DNA of 64,000 nt from Saprospiraceae bacterium. GTDB taxonomy: Bacteria > Bacteroidota > Bacteroidia > Chitinophagales > Saprospiraceae. Under the pieces are notes generated by a model. It saw nothing but the letters and a program-made list of their open reading frames with translations. It had not been told where the DNA came from and searched no databases. Where the stretch lies: positions 1 to 64,000 of the forward strand of contig JABSSL010000019.1 of the NCBI GenBank assembly GCA_013214355.1, in the 5' to 3' direction. Within the stretch, counting starts at the first letter, position 1; every line of letters starts with the position of its first letter. The position numbers were made by a program, and so were the translations under genes. Of this stretch, positions 1 to 8,368 are shown one piece after another.

Positions 1-537
1 TATGTGGTCTTTCATACGGCGTGGGACGTATTTGCCGTGGCCACGGAGTGGAGCCCAGAAGGAAGAGTGATCGATGAATTCGAAGAAGTTTGGGGGTATG
101 ATATGGAAACAAATAACAAGGAACATCCATGGGCTCAGGATATGGCCTCAGTATTTACTGCTCTACAGGTAGTCGATAATAATAGTCAGGATAATATTGG
201 TGGAGGAGGAACGCCTAGGCAGCCGCTAGCACCACCTTTTGACTTGACGGATTTACCTAACCTATCGCAGCTGAATTTTCAGTTAGAGCTATTTCCCAAT
301 CCAGCTTCTGATCTCATAAATGTTCGCCACCTTGGTGACAAGGCAGTCGAAATAGAGAAAGTCCTGCTCTACGATACGGAGGGGAAGGTACGCCAAAGCT
401 GGGATCTAAATGGCTGGATGGCAAGGAACTATGAGCTGCCGCTTGAGCAGAACATAGACGCGGGGATCTATTATCTCGAATTCAGCGATAAGGTGGGAAG
501 GAGAGTGGTAGAGAAATTGATCATCTCCAAATTCTAA
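1..537 (+). CDS. T9SS type A sorting domain protein, C-terminal part
   Basis: This is the 3' end of a gene that begins before the window; the frame is open from base 1, so the GTG at base 4 is probably internal. About 178 residues are visible. The first ~60 residues are acidic and match no domain I recognise. A Gly/Pro-rich linker (GGGGTPRQPLAPP) follows. The last ~80 residues look like a type IX secretion C-terminal sorting domain: LFPNPASDLINV, then a beta-rich stretch with LYDTEGKV and GIYYLEF, ending in VEKLIISKF. Proteins with this tail are exported by Sec, cross the outer membrane through T9SS and are often fixed to the surface. The catalytic or binding part lies outside the window, so the activity cannot be named. 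Confidence 0.8.
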   Translation, partial: YVVFHTAWDVFAVATEWSPEGRVIDEFEEVWGYDMETNNKEHPWAQDMASVFTALQVVDNNSQDNIGGGGTPRQPLAPPFDLTDLPNLSQLNFQLELFPNPASDLINVRHLGDKAVEIEKVLLYDTEGKVRQSWDLNGWMARNYELPLEQNIDAGIYYLEFSDKVGRRVVEKLIISKF

Positions 538-548
538 GAAAAGGGATA

Positions 549-575
549 GCAGCGCCGAATCATTTTCGGCGCTGC
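549..575. terminator. Terminator hairpin between convergent genes
   Basis: An 11-bp perfect stem (GCAGCGCCGAA pairing with TTCGGCGCTGC) closes a 5-base loop in the short gap between the first gene and the aldolase gene. The T-run after it is weak on both sides. It could serve both convergent genes. Confidence 0.7.
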
Positions 576-584
576 CATTATCAT

Positions 585-1670
585 TTATGCATTTCTATTA
601 ATGCAGTTCAAATCTTCAAAAGCTTGTGTGAGGCGTTTTACGAAAGCTTGCTCACCAGCTCTCAGCCATTTACGAGGGTCGTAATTCTTCTTATTGGGGA
701 TATCATCACCATCAGGATTACCAATTTGAGCTTGCATGTAATCACGCTTACCCTCGTAGTAATCTTTAACGCCATCCCAAAATGCCCATTGCATATCTGT
801 GTCAATGTTCATTTTTACCGCTCCGTATTCTATGGCTTCTCTGATTTCAGCCTGGGATGATCCAGAACCACCGTGGAAAACGAAGTTGATTGGATTATTG
901 CTAGCCGTGCTGTATTTCTTTTGAATGTGTTCTTGTGAGTTCTTCAAAATAACAGGTCGAAGCTCTACATTTCCAGGTCGATATACACCATGCACATTAC
1001 CAAATGCTGCTGCTACAGTAAAACGATGGCTTATTTTGCTGAGTACTTCGTAAGCATAGGCAACTTCTTCTGGTTGTGTGTATAGTCGTGAGCTATCTAC
1101 GTCAGTATTATCTACACCGTCTTCTTCACCACCAGTCACACCTAACTCAATCTCAAGCGTCATTCCCATTTTGGACATACGCTCCAAAAACTTAGCGGAA
1201 ACTTCGATATTCTCTTCGATCGGTTCTTCAGAGAAATCTAGCATGTGAGAACTATATAATGGATATCCACGAGACTCATAGAATTTCTCTCCAGCATCTA
1301 GCAATCCTTCCACCCAAGGAAGTAACTTCATCGCGCAGTGGTCCGTGTGCAAGATTACCGTTACACCGTAGGCTTCTGCCATAGTATGTACGTGCATGGC
1401 ACCAGAAACCCCACCTAAGATAGCAGCTTGCTGATTTTCGTTTGACAATCCTTTACCTGCAAAAAAGGAGGCACCACCATTGGAAAATTGAACGATGACG
1501 GGAGAGTTGACTGCTTTGGCTGTTTCCAAAACCGCATTTACGGAATTGGTTCCAACAACATTGACAGCAGGTAAGGCAAAATCATTCTCATTGGCATAGT
1601 TCAACAATTCAGTAACTTCCTCTCCGTACAAAACGCCAGGTCGGAACCTTGTTGATGTTGCAGTTGACAT
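585..1670 (-). CDS. fbaA: Class II fructose-bisphosphate aldolase
   Basis: This zinc enzyme reversibly cleaves fructose 1,6-bisphosphate to glyceraldehyde 3-phosphate and DHAP in glycolysis and gluconeogenesis in the cytosol. At 361 residues it matches the E. coli FbaA type (class IIA, about 359). The HTDHC motif at residues 108-112 carries the catalytic Asp110 and zinc ligand His111. Further zinc ligands are His227 (GNVHGVY) and His266 (FHGGSGS), the latter in the phosphate-binding loop. The ATG start gives the expected N-terminus. A Bacteroidota-type promoter lies about 85 bases upstream. The gene is monocistronic, convergent with the gene before it and divergent from the protease gene. The family call is secure. 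Confidence 0.96.
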   Translation of the reverse strand: MSTATSTRFRPGVLYGEEVTELLNYANENDFALPAVNVVGTNSVNAVLETAKAVNSPVIVQFSNGGASFFAGKGLSNENQQAAILGGVSGAMHVHTMAEAYGVTVILHTDHCAMKLLPWVEGLLDAGEKFYESRGYPLYSSHMLDFSEEPIEENIEVSAKFLERMSKMGMTLEIELGVTGGEEDGVDNTDVDSSRLYTQPEEVAYAYEVLSKISHRFTVAAAFGNVHGVYRPGNVELRPVILKNSQEHIQKKYSTASNNPINFVFHGGSGSSQAEIREAIEYGAVKMNIDTDMQWAFWDGVKDYYEGKRDYMQAQIGNPDGDDIPNKKNYDPRKWLRAGEQAFVKRLTQAFEDLNCINRNA

Positions 1671-1756
1671 AGATGATTACAGTTTATAGTTTAATCAAAA
1701 AAGATTGGCTAAGGCTTGATAATTCTTGGAAATGTTAAAGTTGGTTAAGTGCGGCG

Positions 1757-1789
1757 CAAAAATACCTTTTCTCGCCGATTTTAATCCAA
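1757..1789 (-). promoter_or_regulatory. Bacteroidota-type promoter of fbaA
   Basis: On the minus strand a TTG (1787-1789) is followed after 22 bases by TATTTTTG (1757-1764), which fits the known TTG ... TAnnTTTG pattern. The box continues as TATTTTTGCGCCG, and the same 13 bases occur at the -7 box of pdhB. No transcription start has been measured. Confidence 0.6.
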
Positions 1790-1877
1790 GTTCGGTCGGA
1801 TATTGTTGCAATAATTATAGAATATCCTTAGTTTACTGCAAAAGAAGGAATGTTTTTTACATAAAACAAGTGAATTT

Positions 1878-3425
1878 ATGATCTCGACTGGAATAATTTT
1901 TCTCGGGTTCGCGCTCGCAGCCATAGCACTTCCACTTTGGTTTTTCCAACAATCTAAAGGTAAGTCTAGTACCATTATCCGCAATCTGCTTTGGGCGGGT
2001 TTAGGGGCCTATGCGATAGGGGCTTTCATGTCTCCAGCCACCATGGATGTGAAGTTCTCTGGTGCTTTCCGCGATTTTCTAGTACTGGCTGCCATTGGAC
2101 TTGGAGCGAACTTCTTGGTCAAGAATAGAATCCTCTTTATCCTGGCTTCCATTGCTGGTGTTTTTGCACTTGGCATCTATTACAAAAATATTCTCGTTCC
2201 CTCTTTTGGAGTCAATACGGCTTTATCTACTGAGGTAGATCTTGAATTGGCAAAAGATGCCGAGTTGTTAGTTGAACTAGCACCCAAGGCAGAACTGGAA
2301 AAGTTCAATGCTGTTTTACATAAATATGGGATGGTGGCTAAACCTGCATTTGCGCCAGCTAGTGCTGACTTGACGGAATTAGATGACTACTTTGTGGTGG
2401 ATATACCAGAAGGTCAAGTAGAGAACCTAGTTTCTATCAAGCAGGACTTACAACGCACTGGAATTGTAGACTGGATTGAGGAGAATGAAATGGTAACCTT
2501 TGATGATCCCGTGCAATCTAACAAGGTAAGTCGGATCAATAAGAAATTTGGTATCAATGATCCAGATGTAGAAAAGCTATGGAGTTTTGAGGCTATGGAA
2601 ATGGACAAGCTGTACAACTATATCGAAACCAAGGATATCAAGCCTAAGAAGAAGGCGCTGATCGCAATCCTCGATACGGGTGTCGACTCTAAGCACGAGG
2701 ATTTAGCTGGAAACTACAAGTCTTTTAAAGGAAAGTACGATGATGATCCTCGCGGACATGGAACCCATTGTGCAGGGATTGCAGCGGCAGTATCTAACAA
2801 TGGGATAGGCGTGGCTTCTTATTCCAGAGATAATCGTTTTGTGCAGGTGGCCAGTATCAAGGTACTTAGTGCATCTGGGATGGGTACTCAGCAGACCATT
2901 ATTAAGGGTATCATTGAAGCCGCGGATAAAGGGGCTGATGTAATCTCGATGTCATTAGGTGGTTTGTCTACTACCTCTCGACAAAAAGCTTACACCAAAG
3001 CAGTAAAGTATGCTGTCGATAAAGGCGCGATCGTACTAGCGGCAGCTGGTAATTCAAATCGAAATGCTAAAGATTATGCTCCGGTGAATGCAAAAGGTGT
3101 GATTGGAGTAAGTGCGGTAGATGCCAATTTGAACAGAGCTGTATTTTCAAATTATGTTCAAGATATCAGCATGGGAATTGCTGCTCCTGGAGTAGATATT
3201 TATTCTACTAAGCCTTCCAACAATTATGCGGTACATAGCGGCACCTCCATGGCTACACCTTATGCAGCAGGTTTGGTAGGTGTGATGAAGAGTATCAAGC
3301 CCTCTTTGACTAGCAAGGAAGCCTATCAGATTTTGACTAGAACGGGCAAGAATACAAAAGCCAATGCTGAAACGGGTAAATTTATCTATCCTTATGCGGC
3401 GGTTAAGGCCTTAGTAGAGAAATAG
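1878..3425 (+). CDS. Membrane-anchored subtilisin-family (S8) serine protease
   Basis: A 515-residue protein. The N-terminus holds three to four hydrophobic segments (about residues 4-23, 35-53, 63-80 and 84-104) instead of a simple signal peptide. Residues ~120-210 resemble an inhibitor I9-type propeptide. The S8 catalytic domain follows, with Asp266 (ILDTGVD), His294 (GHGTHCAG), oxyanion Asn392 (AAAGNS) and Ser457 (GTSMATPYAAG), so the complete triad is present. It should be an active endopeptidase held in the inner membrane; which side the catalytic domain faces depends on whether three or four segments span. There is no T9SS tail, unlike many secreted subtilisins of this phylum. It stands alone, followed by a strong terminator. 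Substrate unknown. Confidence 0.92.
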   Translation: MISTGIIFLGFALAAIALPLWFFQQSKGKSSTIIRNLLWAGLGAYAIGAFMSPATMDVKFSGAFRDFLVLAAIGLGANFLVKNRILFILASIAGVFALGIYYKNILVPSFGVNTALSTEVDLELAKDAELLVELAPKAELEKFNAVLHKYGMVAKPAFAPASADLTELDDYFVVDIPEGQVENLVSIKQDLQRTGIVDWIEENEMVTFDDPVQSNKVSRINKKFGINDPDVEKLWSFEAMEMDKLYNYIETKDIKPKKKALIAILDTGVDSKHEDLAGNYKSFKGKYDDDPRGHGTHCAGIAAAVSNNGIGVASYSRDNRFVQVASIKVLSASGMGTQQTIIKGIIEAADKGADVISMSLGGLSTTSRQKAYTKAVKYAVDKGAIVLAAAGNSNRNAKDYAPVNAKGVIGVSAVDANLNRAVFSNYVQDISMGIAAPGVDIYSTKPSNNYAVHSGTSMATPYAAGLVGVMKSIKPSLTSKEAYQILTRTGKNTKANAETGKFIYPYAAVKALVEK

Positions 3426-3452
3426 TAGCGGAAAAAGATGCTGCATAAAAAA

Positions 3453-3475
3453 AGCCCGGTAGACGCTACCGGGCT
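3453..3475. terminator. Bidirectional terminator between the S8 protease gene and coaE
   Basis: A 10-bp perfect stem (AGCCCGGTAG / CTACCGGGCT) with loop ACG is flanked by an A-run on the left and a T-run on the right. It can therefore stop transcription arriving from either convergent gene. Confidence 0.9.
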
Positions 3476-3479
3476 TTTT

Positions 3480-4079
3480 TTATGCTTTCAATTCTAGGAT
3501 AGCTTGATGAATCTGCAAGACTTGTTTTATTAAAGAGTGTTGGCCATCATTCTGAATCACATAATCGGCTTTCTCTACTTTTTCCGATTCTGGCATTTGG
3601 CGAGCTATTCGCTCCTTGACCTCTTCTGCTGTAAGCTTATCTCGTTTCATTACGCGCTGAATTCGAATTTCCTCTGGGGCAGTCACCACAATCACTTTAT
3701 CCAACATCTTATAGGAGCCTGTCTCATAGATTAGTGCGGCTTCTTTGAGGGTGTACGGTACGCCCAAAGCCAGTTGCTCTTGCTGCCAGTTCTCGCCATC
3801 TACAAAGACGGCCGGGTGAACTAAGGCATTCAGTTTCTGTAATTTGGCCGGATCCTTAAAAGCAATACCACCGATATGCGCCCGATTTAGCGATCCATCC
3901 GCTGCATACGCCTTATCGCCAAACAGTTGTATGATACCCGTTTGCAGGCTTGGAGATTTCACCATCAGCCATTTGGCACGGTCATCTGCATAGTAGATGG
4001 GGATATCGAGTGTTTCAAATATTTTGCAAACTGTCGTTTTCCCACTTCCAATCCCTCCGGTAATACCCAATCTCAACAT
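3480..4079 (-). CDS. coaE: Dephospho-CoA kinase
   Basis: This enzyme phosphorylates the 3'-hydroxyl of dephospho-CoA with ATP, the last step of coenzyme A synthesis, in the cytosol. The 199-residue length is typical. The P-loop GGIGSGKT is at residues 8-15, followed by the family's ADDRAKWL region (Tyr-Ala-Asp, substrate side), the lid with RVMKRDKL, and VIQNDG near the C-terminus. The ATG start gives the usual MLRLGITGG N-terminus. It is convergent with the protease gene, with a shared terminator, and divergent from the PorP/SprF gene. Confidence 0.95.
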   Translation of the reverse strand: MLRLGITGGIGSGKTTVCKIFETLDIPIYYADDRAKWLMVKSPSLQTGIIQLFGDKAYAADGSLNRAHIGGIAFKDPAKLQKLNALVHPAVFVDGENWQQEQLALGVPYTLKEAALIYETGSYKMLDKVIVVTAPEEIRIQRVMKRDKLTAEEVKERIARQMPESEKVEKADYVIQNDGQHSLIKQVLQIHQAILELKA

Positions 4080-4205
4080 GAGGTCTTAACTGATTTATTA
4101 TGCCTACTGTTTCTCTTTTCCAACAGAATCAGTGCAGAGACTAGCAGGTATATTTTTTATTAATGATAAATTTTTCTATCTTTCCAAAGTCAAAATGTAA
4201 CACTA

Positions 4206-5222
4206 TTGGCTAAACACCTAAAGCCATCAATCCTATTGTTTTTCTTATTGAGCGCGTTCACCTCCGGCGCTCAAGATATACACTTTTCACAGTTTTACCA
4301 TAATCCCCTATACCTAAATCCCGCTAACACAGGGCTGTTCTCCGGTGACCAGAGATTCTCGGCCATCTATCGAAATCAGTGGGCAGAGGTTCCTGTTCCC
4401 TACATGTCTATGGCTGGTTCATTTGACGAGAAGATTTATGTGCCTGGACTCAATAATGGCTTGCTCACTTGGGGGCTTTCCTTTACTCGTGATGAAGCCG
4501 GAGACGGAAATCTTAGTTGGACTATTCTGCAAGCCTCTTTCGCTTATATTCAGCAAGTGGCCGATGAGTGGTATCTTAGTGGAGGAGTAGAGCTAGGAGC
4601 AGGGCAGCGCGCATTTGAGGCGGATAAACTATTCTTTGGGGACCAATTTAATGGAGATATTTTCGATCCCAATTTGCAAACTGGAGAAGGCTTTGATCAA
4701 ACCTCGGCGGGGTTCTTTAATCTTGGAACCGGTGTGAGTTTGTATTTTCAAGATCTAGATTCTAGATCGATGGCCTACTTTGGTTTGGCTGGACATAACT
4801 TGAATCAACCGGGTTTATCCTTCTTTAACCTAGATAAGGTGCAACTCCCCATGCGTACCAGTGTACATGCGCTCGGCGTATTCGAACTAAGCCCTGATTG
4901 GGATATCGGGGTCCAAGCACAGTGGCAGGACCAAGGACCTTATCAGGAGGTGGTGGTCGGAGCTTTTGGCAAGGTGCATTTATCAAAAGAAGCGGGAGAA
5001 GCTTTGGCCGTGCGGGCTGGAATGGGTTATCGTTTCGGCGACGCTTTGATCCTGGAGACCGGGGTAAACTACCTAAACTGGCGACTGGTTATCAGCTATG
5101 ATGTGAATACTTCTCCCTTTCGGATAGCCACTAATCAAAGAGGTGGGCCGGAAGTGAGCCTCAGGCATATTATTACCAAGGTAAAACCACCAGATGAATT
5201 TAAATCCTGTCCAATCTTTTAA
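4206..5222 (+). CDS. PorP/SprF family type IX secretion membrane protein
   Basis: A 338-residue outer-membrane beta-barrel protein. It has a Sec signal peptide (residues 1-22) followed by the hallmark HFSQFYHNPLYLNPANTG near residues 26-43, and many amphipathic strands to the C-terminus. PorP/SprF proteins are outer-membrane partners for T9SS or for T9SS-exported surface proteins; genomes of this phylum carry many paralogues. The reading frame has no ATG that preserves the signal peptide: the only usable start between the upstream stop (4167-4169) and the signal peptide is TTG at 4206 (or a rarer ATT). A TATCTTTC box at 4177-4184 is a possible weak -7 element. It is followed after 26 bases by a PorE-like gene, the usual pairing. 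Confidence 0.87.
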   Translation: MAKHLKPSILLFFLLSAFTSGAQDIHFSQFYHNPLYLNPANTGLFSGDQRFSAIYRNQWAEVPVPYMSMAGSFDEKIYVPGLNNGLLTWGLSFTRDEAGDGNLSWTILQASFAYIQQVADEWYLSGGVELGAGQRAFEADKLFFGDQFNGDIFDPNLQTGEGFDQTSAGFFNLGTGVSLYFQDLDSRSMAYFGLAGHNLNQPGLSFFNLDKVQLPMRTSVHALGVFELSPDWDIGVQAQWQDQGPYQEVVVGAFGKVHLSKEAGEALAVRAGMGYRFGDALILETGVNYLNWRLVISYDVNTSPFRIATNQRGGPEVSLRHIITKVKPPDEFKSCPIF

Positions 5223-5248
5223 TTGATGATTTATAAACCCTTGCCGAA

Positions 5249-7249
5249 TTGAAGATACGATCCTGGATATTAAGTATTTGCATTTTAGGTTTCGGTACAA
5301 CCTATAGCCAATCCTTTCAAGCCTTTCAAAAAGCGGCGGATAAGGCGCTTGAACAACAGGATTACTACGCTGTTCTACACTATTGTCGAGGTGCTTTGGC
5401 CAGGAAGCCTAATTCGGTAGAAGTATGGTATACTTATGCACGCGCAGCTCAGCTTTTCTATGCCTATGAAGAGGCAGAAAAAGGATACAAGAAGGTAGCT
5501 TTGTTAGACCGTAAGAATGCTTTTCCAGATGCTAGCTATCAATTGGCTTTGGTTTACAAAGGCATGGGGAATTATCCAGCCGCACTTTCCCAATTCAGAG
5601 CCTATCAAAGCCTGGCTTCGGAAGAGGACAAGGAATTGCTAAAGACTCATGTGCAAGCTTGTCAGGCTGCCATAGAAACCGAAGAATCAGCTACATACAA
5701 GATCACGCCACTTTCTAAGCGATTAAATTCTGCCTACTCCGAGTTTGGTGCTTGGAGACAGGGTGATACCCTGTATTATTCCTCTTACCGTTTTGAAAAC
5801 AAGGAAGATAAGTCAAGACCCAAACGTAAAATTGCTAAAGTACTGTATGCCAAAGGTAATGGACGGGGGCGCCCACTACGCTATGTGAATTCGGATACCC
5901 TGCACACCGCCCACACCACCATTAGCTTAAATGGACAAAGACTGTATTACACTCAATGTAAATATATCGATGGAGGAAAGATCCAATGTGCTATCTACTA
6001 CCGTAAAAAGGATCGACGAAACCGCTGGGGGAAAAGAGCTTTTCGTTTGCCAAAAGAAATTAATCAAATCGGATGTACCAATACTCAGCCCAGCATTGGA
6101 TTTGATTCTTTATTGCAGCAAGAAGTTCTATACTTTGTGAGTGACCGAAAGGAAGGGGCTGGAGGCTTGGATATTTGGTGGAGCGTGATCGAGAAAGGAG
6201 AGAATAAGTATTCAGAACCGCGTCCATACAGGGGGAACACAGCCCAAGATGAAATTACTCCCTTCGTTTCCTCGGCAGACCAACGCCTGTACTATAGCGG
6301 GGACTATGCAGCAGGACTTGGTGGCTTCGATGTGTACCATGGACCATTAGACGAATCTAAAGACTTTGACCGTTCGAGTCTGTCTCGTCCCATCAATAGT
6401 AGCTATAATGATATTTACTTTTTTCTTGATGATCCAACAGAAAAGAAGGGGCTATTTTCCTCTAATCGACCCGGACAACGCTACCTGGATCCGCTAAGCA
6501 AGGCTTGTTGTAATGATCTATACGCCTTTGAGTTTATTCCTCCAGTTGATACTTCTACTCAAGCAAAGCAAGATTCGGTCTATCCTGATCCGACTATGAG
6601 CTTGGAGCCGGTTCCTAAACTAAATCCTGACTTGGACACCAAAGAGGAGATTAAACCGATACCTGTTCCATCCACCTTAGCCGACTTCCTTCCACTGGCA
6701 TTGTATTTTGAAAATGACCATCCGGATCCTCGAACCCGGAGGAGCAAAACCAAACTAGATTACCTGAGTACTTTTGATCCTTATCTAGAGGCAGAAGAAA
6801 CCTATATTGAAAATTACTTAAAGCTCTACCCGGCCGCTGAAAAAGAGCAAGCCCAAATCAAAATGCAGGCGTTTTTCGAAAAGGAAGTTGCTTTTGGAGG
6901 GGAACGATTAGTACTTTTTTCAAACCTACTTTTACAACGTTTGCAAGAAGGGGATCAAGTAGAGATCTTCGTGAAAGGATATACTTCGCCTCGGGCTCAA
7001 AGCGATTATAATTTACAATTGGGTAAGCGGAGAGTCAGTAGCCTGATTAATCACTTTAAATCTTTTCAAAATGGAATTTTAAGGCCTTATTTGCAGCAAA
7101 AACGACTGATTATCTCTGAACGATCTTTCGGAGAAACCACTGCGGCAAAAACGGTTAGTGATGATCTTAGTGATCGAAAGCGTTCCGTTTATAGTATTGA
7201 TGCTGCCCGGGAAAGAAGGGTAGAAATAGTCGAAGTAAAAAGGAATTAA
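5249..7249 (+). CDS. TPR / PD40 propeller / OmpA-like protein (PorE-like)
   Basis: A 666-residue envelope protein. Domains in order: signal peptide (1-21), TPR-like helices (~21-145), a PD40-type beta-propeller (~150-420, with GGLDIWW and GGFDVYH repeats), a proline-rich linker, and an OmpA-like peptidoglycan-binding domain (~541-666, GYTSPRAQSDYNLQLGKRR). PorE of T9SS has a similar build with an extra carboxypeptidase-regulatory domain that I do not see here, so this is an accessory PorE-like protein rather than a certain PorE. No lipobox is visible. The start must be TTG at 5249 because an in-frame stop lies at 5234-5236 and the signal peptide has no ATG. It forms an operon with the PorP/SprF gene and would anchor that barrel to the cell wall. 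Confidence 0.85.
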   Translation: MKIRSWILSICILGFGTTYSQSFQAFQKAADKALEQQDYYAVLHYCRGALARKPNSVEVWYTYARAAQLFYAYEEAEKGYKKVALLDRKNAFPDASYQLALVYKGMGNYPAALSQFRAYQSLASEEDKELLKTHVQACQAAIETEESATYKITPLSKRLNSAYSEFGAWRQGDTLYYSSYRFENKEDKSRPKRKIAKVLYAKGNGRGRPLRYVNSDTLHTAHTTISLNGQRLYYTQCKYIDGGKIQCAIYYRKKDRRNRWGKRAFRLPKEINQIGCTNTQPSIGFDSLLQQEVLYFVSDRKEGAGGLDIWWSVIEKGENKYSEPRPYRGNTAQDEITPFVSSADQRLYYSGDYAAGLGGFDVYHGPLDESKDFDRSSLSRPINSSYNDIYFFLDDPTEKKGLFSSNRPGQRYLDPLSKACCNDLYAFEFIPPVDTSTQAKQDSVYPDPTMSLEPVPKLNPDLDTKEEIKPIPVPSTLADFLPLALYFENDHPDPRTRRSKTKLDYLSTFDPYLEAEETYIENYLKLYPAAEKEQAQIKMQAFFEKEVAFGGERLVLFSNLLLQRLQEGDQVEIFVKGYTSPRAQSDYNLQLGKRRVSSLINHFKSFQNGILRPYLQQKRLIISERSFGETTAAKTVSDDLSDRKRSVYSIDAARERRVEIVEVKRN

Positions 7250-7326
7250 TTGTTTGAGAACCATAAGGAATGAAGCACAAATAAAAGATACAACTACGCT
7301 TTATCTTTTATTTATCCCTCATTCCT

Positions 7327-7334
7327 TATTTTTG
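7327..7334 (+). promoter_or_regulatory. Candidate -7 box upstream of the endonuclease gene
   Basis: TATTTTTG matches TAnnTTTG in the 196-base gap before the nuclease gene. I see no good -33 TTG at the right distance, so the call is weak. Confidence 0.35.
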
Positions 7335-7445
7335 GCCGAACGGATTTCTTGTCATTCAACTCCTCTGCAATCGGTCGAACAAATCTACACAAACGATCTA
7401 GGTGTATAGCACCATTGGTGCAGCCAGAGAGGACAATACTACAAC

Positions 7446-8363
7446 ATGGCCAAATTTAGAACGAATCATGAGCGGAGCGGTTCCGGTGCTTCGGGAAACA
7501 TAGTAAAGGTTGGAATCTTTAGTGCCGTAATTGGTGGCTTATTTTTCGTATTCAACCAATTTATGGGAGGTTCCTCTGCCGATGATGGGGCCAGTAATCA
7601 GCCTGATCCTATCGAGGAAACCAATTATGAACCTAGTGAGGCTTATCTTCCTACTTCAACCACCGGACAAGTAGTTCATCATAAGTACTATTCCTTGTCT
7701 TATTCAGAGGAAGATGAGCAAGCAGAATGGGTGGCTTATACCTTGACCAAGGTAAACCTGAATAAACCTTGGGTGGAGCGAAAGGATGTATTCATCCCAG
7801 ATTCGAAGGTTAAATCCCAATCGAGTACCCCCAATGACTATCGGGGGTCTGGCTACGATCGTGGTCATTTGGTGCCTGCTGCCGATATGGCATTCTCTGA
7901 GGAAGCGATGCGCGAAACTTTCTTCATGAGTAACATCAGTCCCCAATCGCGGAATTTCAACGGGGGGATCTGGAGAGAATTGGAAGAGTTGACTCGCTCG
8001 TGGGCAAAGAAGATGGATAAATTATATGTAGTAACTGGCCCGATCTTGAGCTATGAACCAAAAGGTTATATTGGTGACAATGAGGTAGCCGTTCCAGCAG
8101 CTTATTTCAAGGTCTTGCTGGATTTGGAGAGCCCAAAGCAGAAAGGAATCGGATTTGTCATTCCTAACGAGGTGAGTTTCGATCCATTGTATAAATTTGC
8201 GGTATCAGTGGATAGAGTAGAAGAGATTAGTGGATTAGATTTCTACCCGGATTTGTTAGCGGATGAAGCTGAGGATGCCATCGAATCTGACTTCAACATA
8301 GATTTATGGCCATTCAGCAAAAAGAAATTTGAAGATCGAATTGAAAAATGGAATAAACGATAA
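7446..8363 (+). CDS. Membrane-anchored DNA/RNA non-specific endonuclease (NUC family)
   Basis: A 305-residue nuclease of the EndA/Serratia type, which cuts single- and double-stranded nucleic acid with Mg2+. A short basic N-terminus (1-18) precedes one membrane helix (~19-40); by the positive-inside rule the catalytic domain would face the periplasm. The active-site motif DRGH is at 138-141 (His141 general base), followed by MSNISPQSRNFN, which holds the metal-binding Asn, and a Trp/Glu-rich helix. Length and motifs indicate an intact enzyme. The next gene, a HerA-like ATPase, starts 5 bases after the stop, so they are almost certainly cotranscribed. Pneumococcal EndA, also membrane-anchored, degrades one strand of incoming DNA during transformation; a similar role here is inference. 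Confidence 0.92.
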   Translation: MAKFRTNHERSGSGASGNIVKVGIFSAVIGGLFFVFNQFMGGSSADDGASNQPDPIEETNYEPSEAYLPTSTTGQVVHHKYYSLSYSEEDEQAEWVAYTLTKVNLNKPWVERKDVFIPDSKVKSQSSTPNDYRGSGYDRGHLVPAADMAFSEEAMRETFFMSNISPQSRNFNGGIWRELEELTRSWAKKMDKLYVVTGPILSYEPKGYIGDNEVAVPAAYFKVLLDLESPKQKGIGFVIPNEVSFDPLYKFAVSVDRVEEISGLDFYPDLLADEAEDAIESDFNIDLWPFSKKKFEDRIEKWNKR

Positions 8364-8368
8364 GCATC

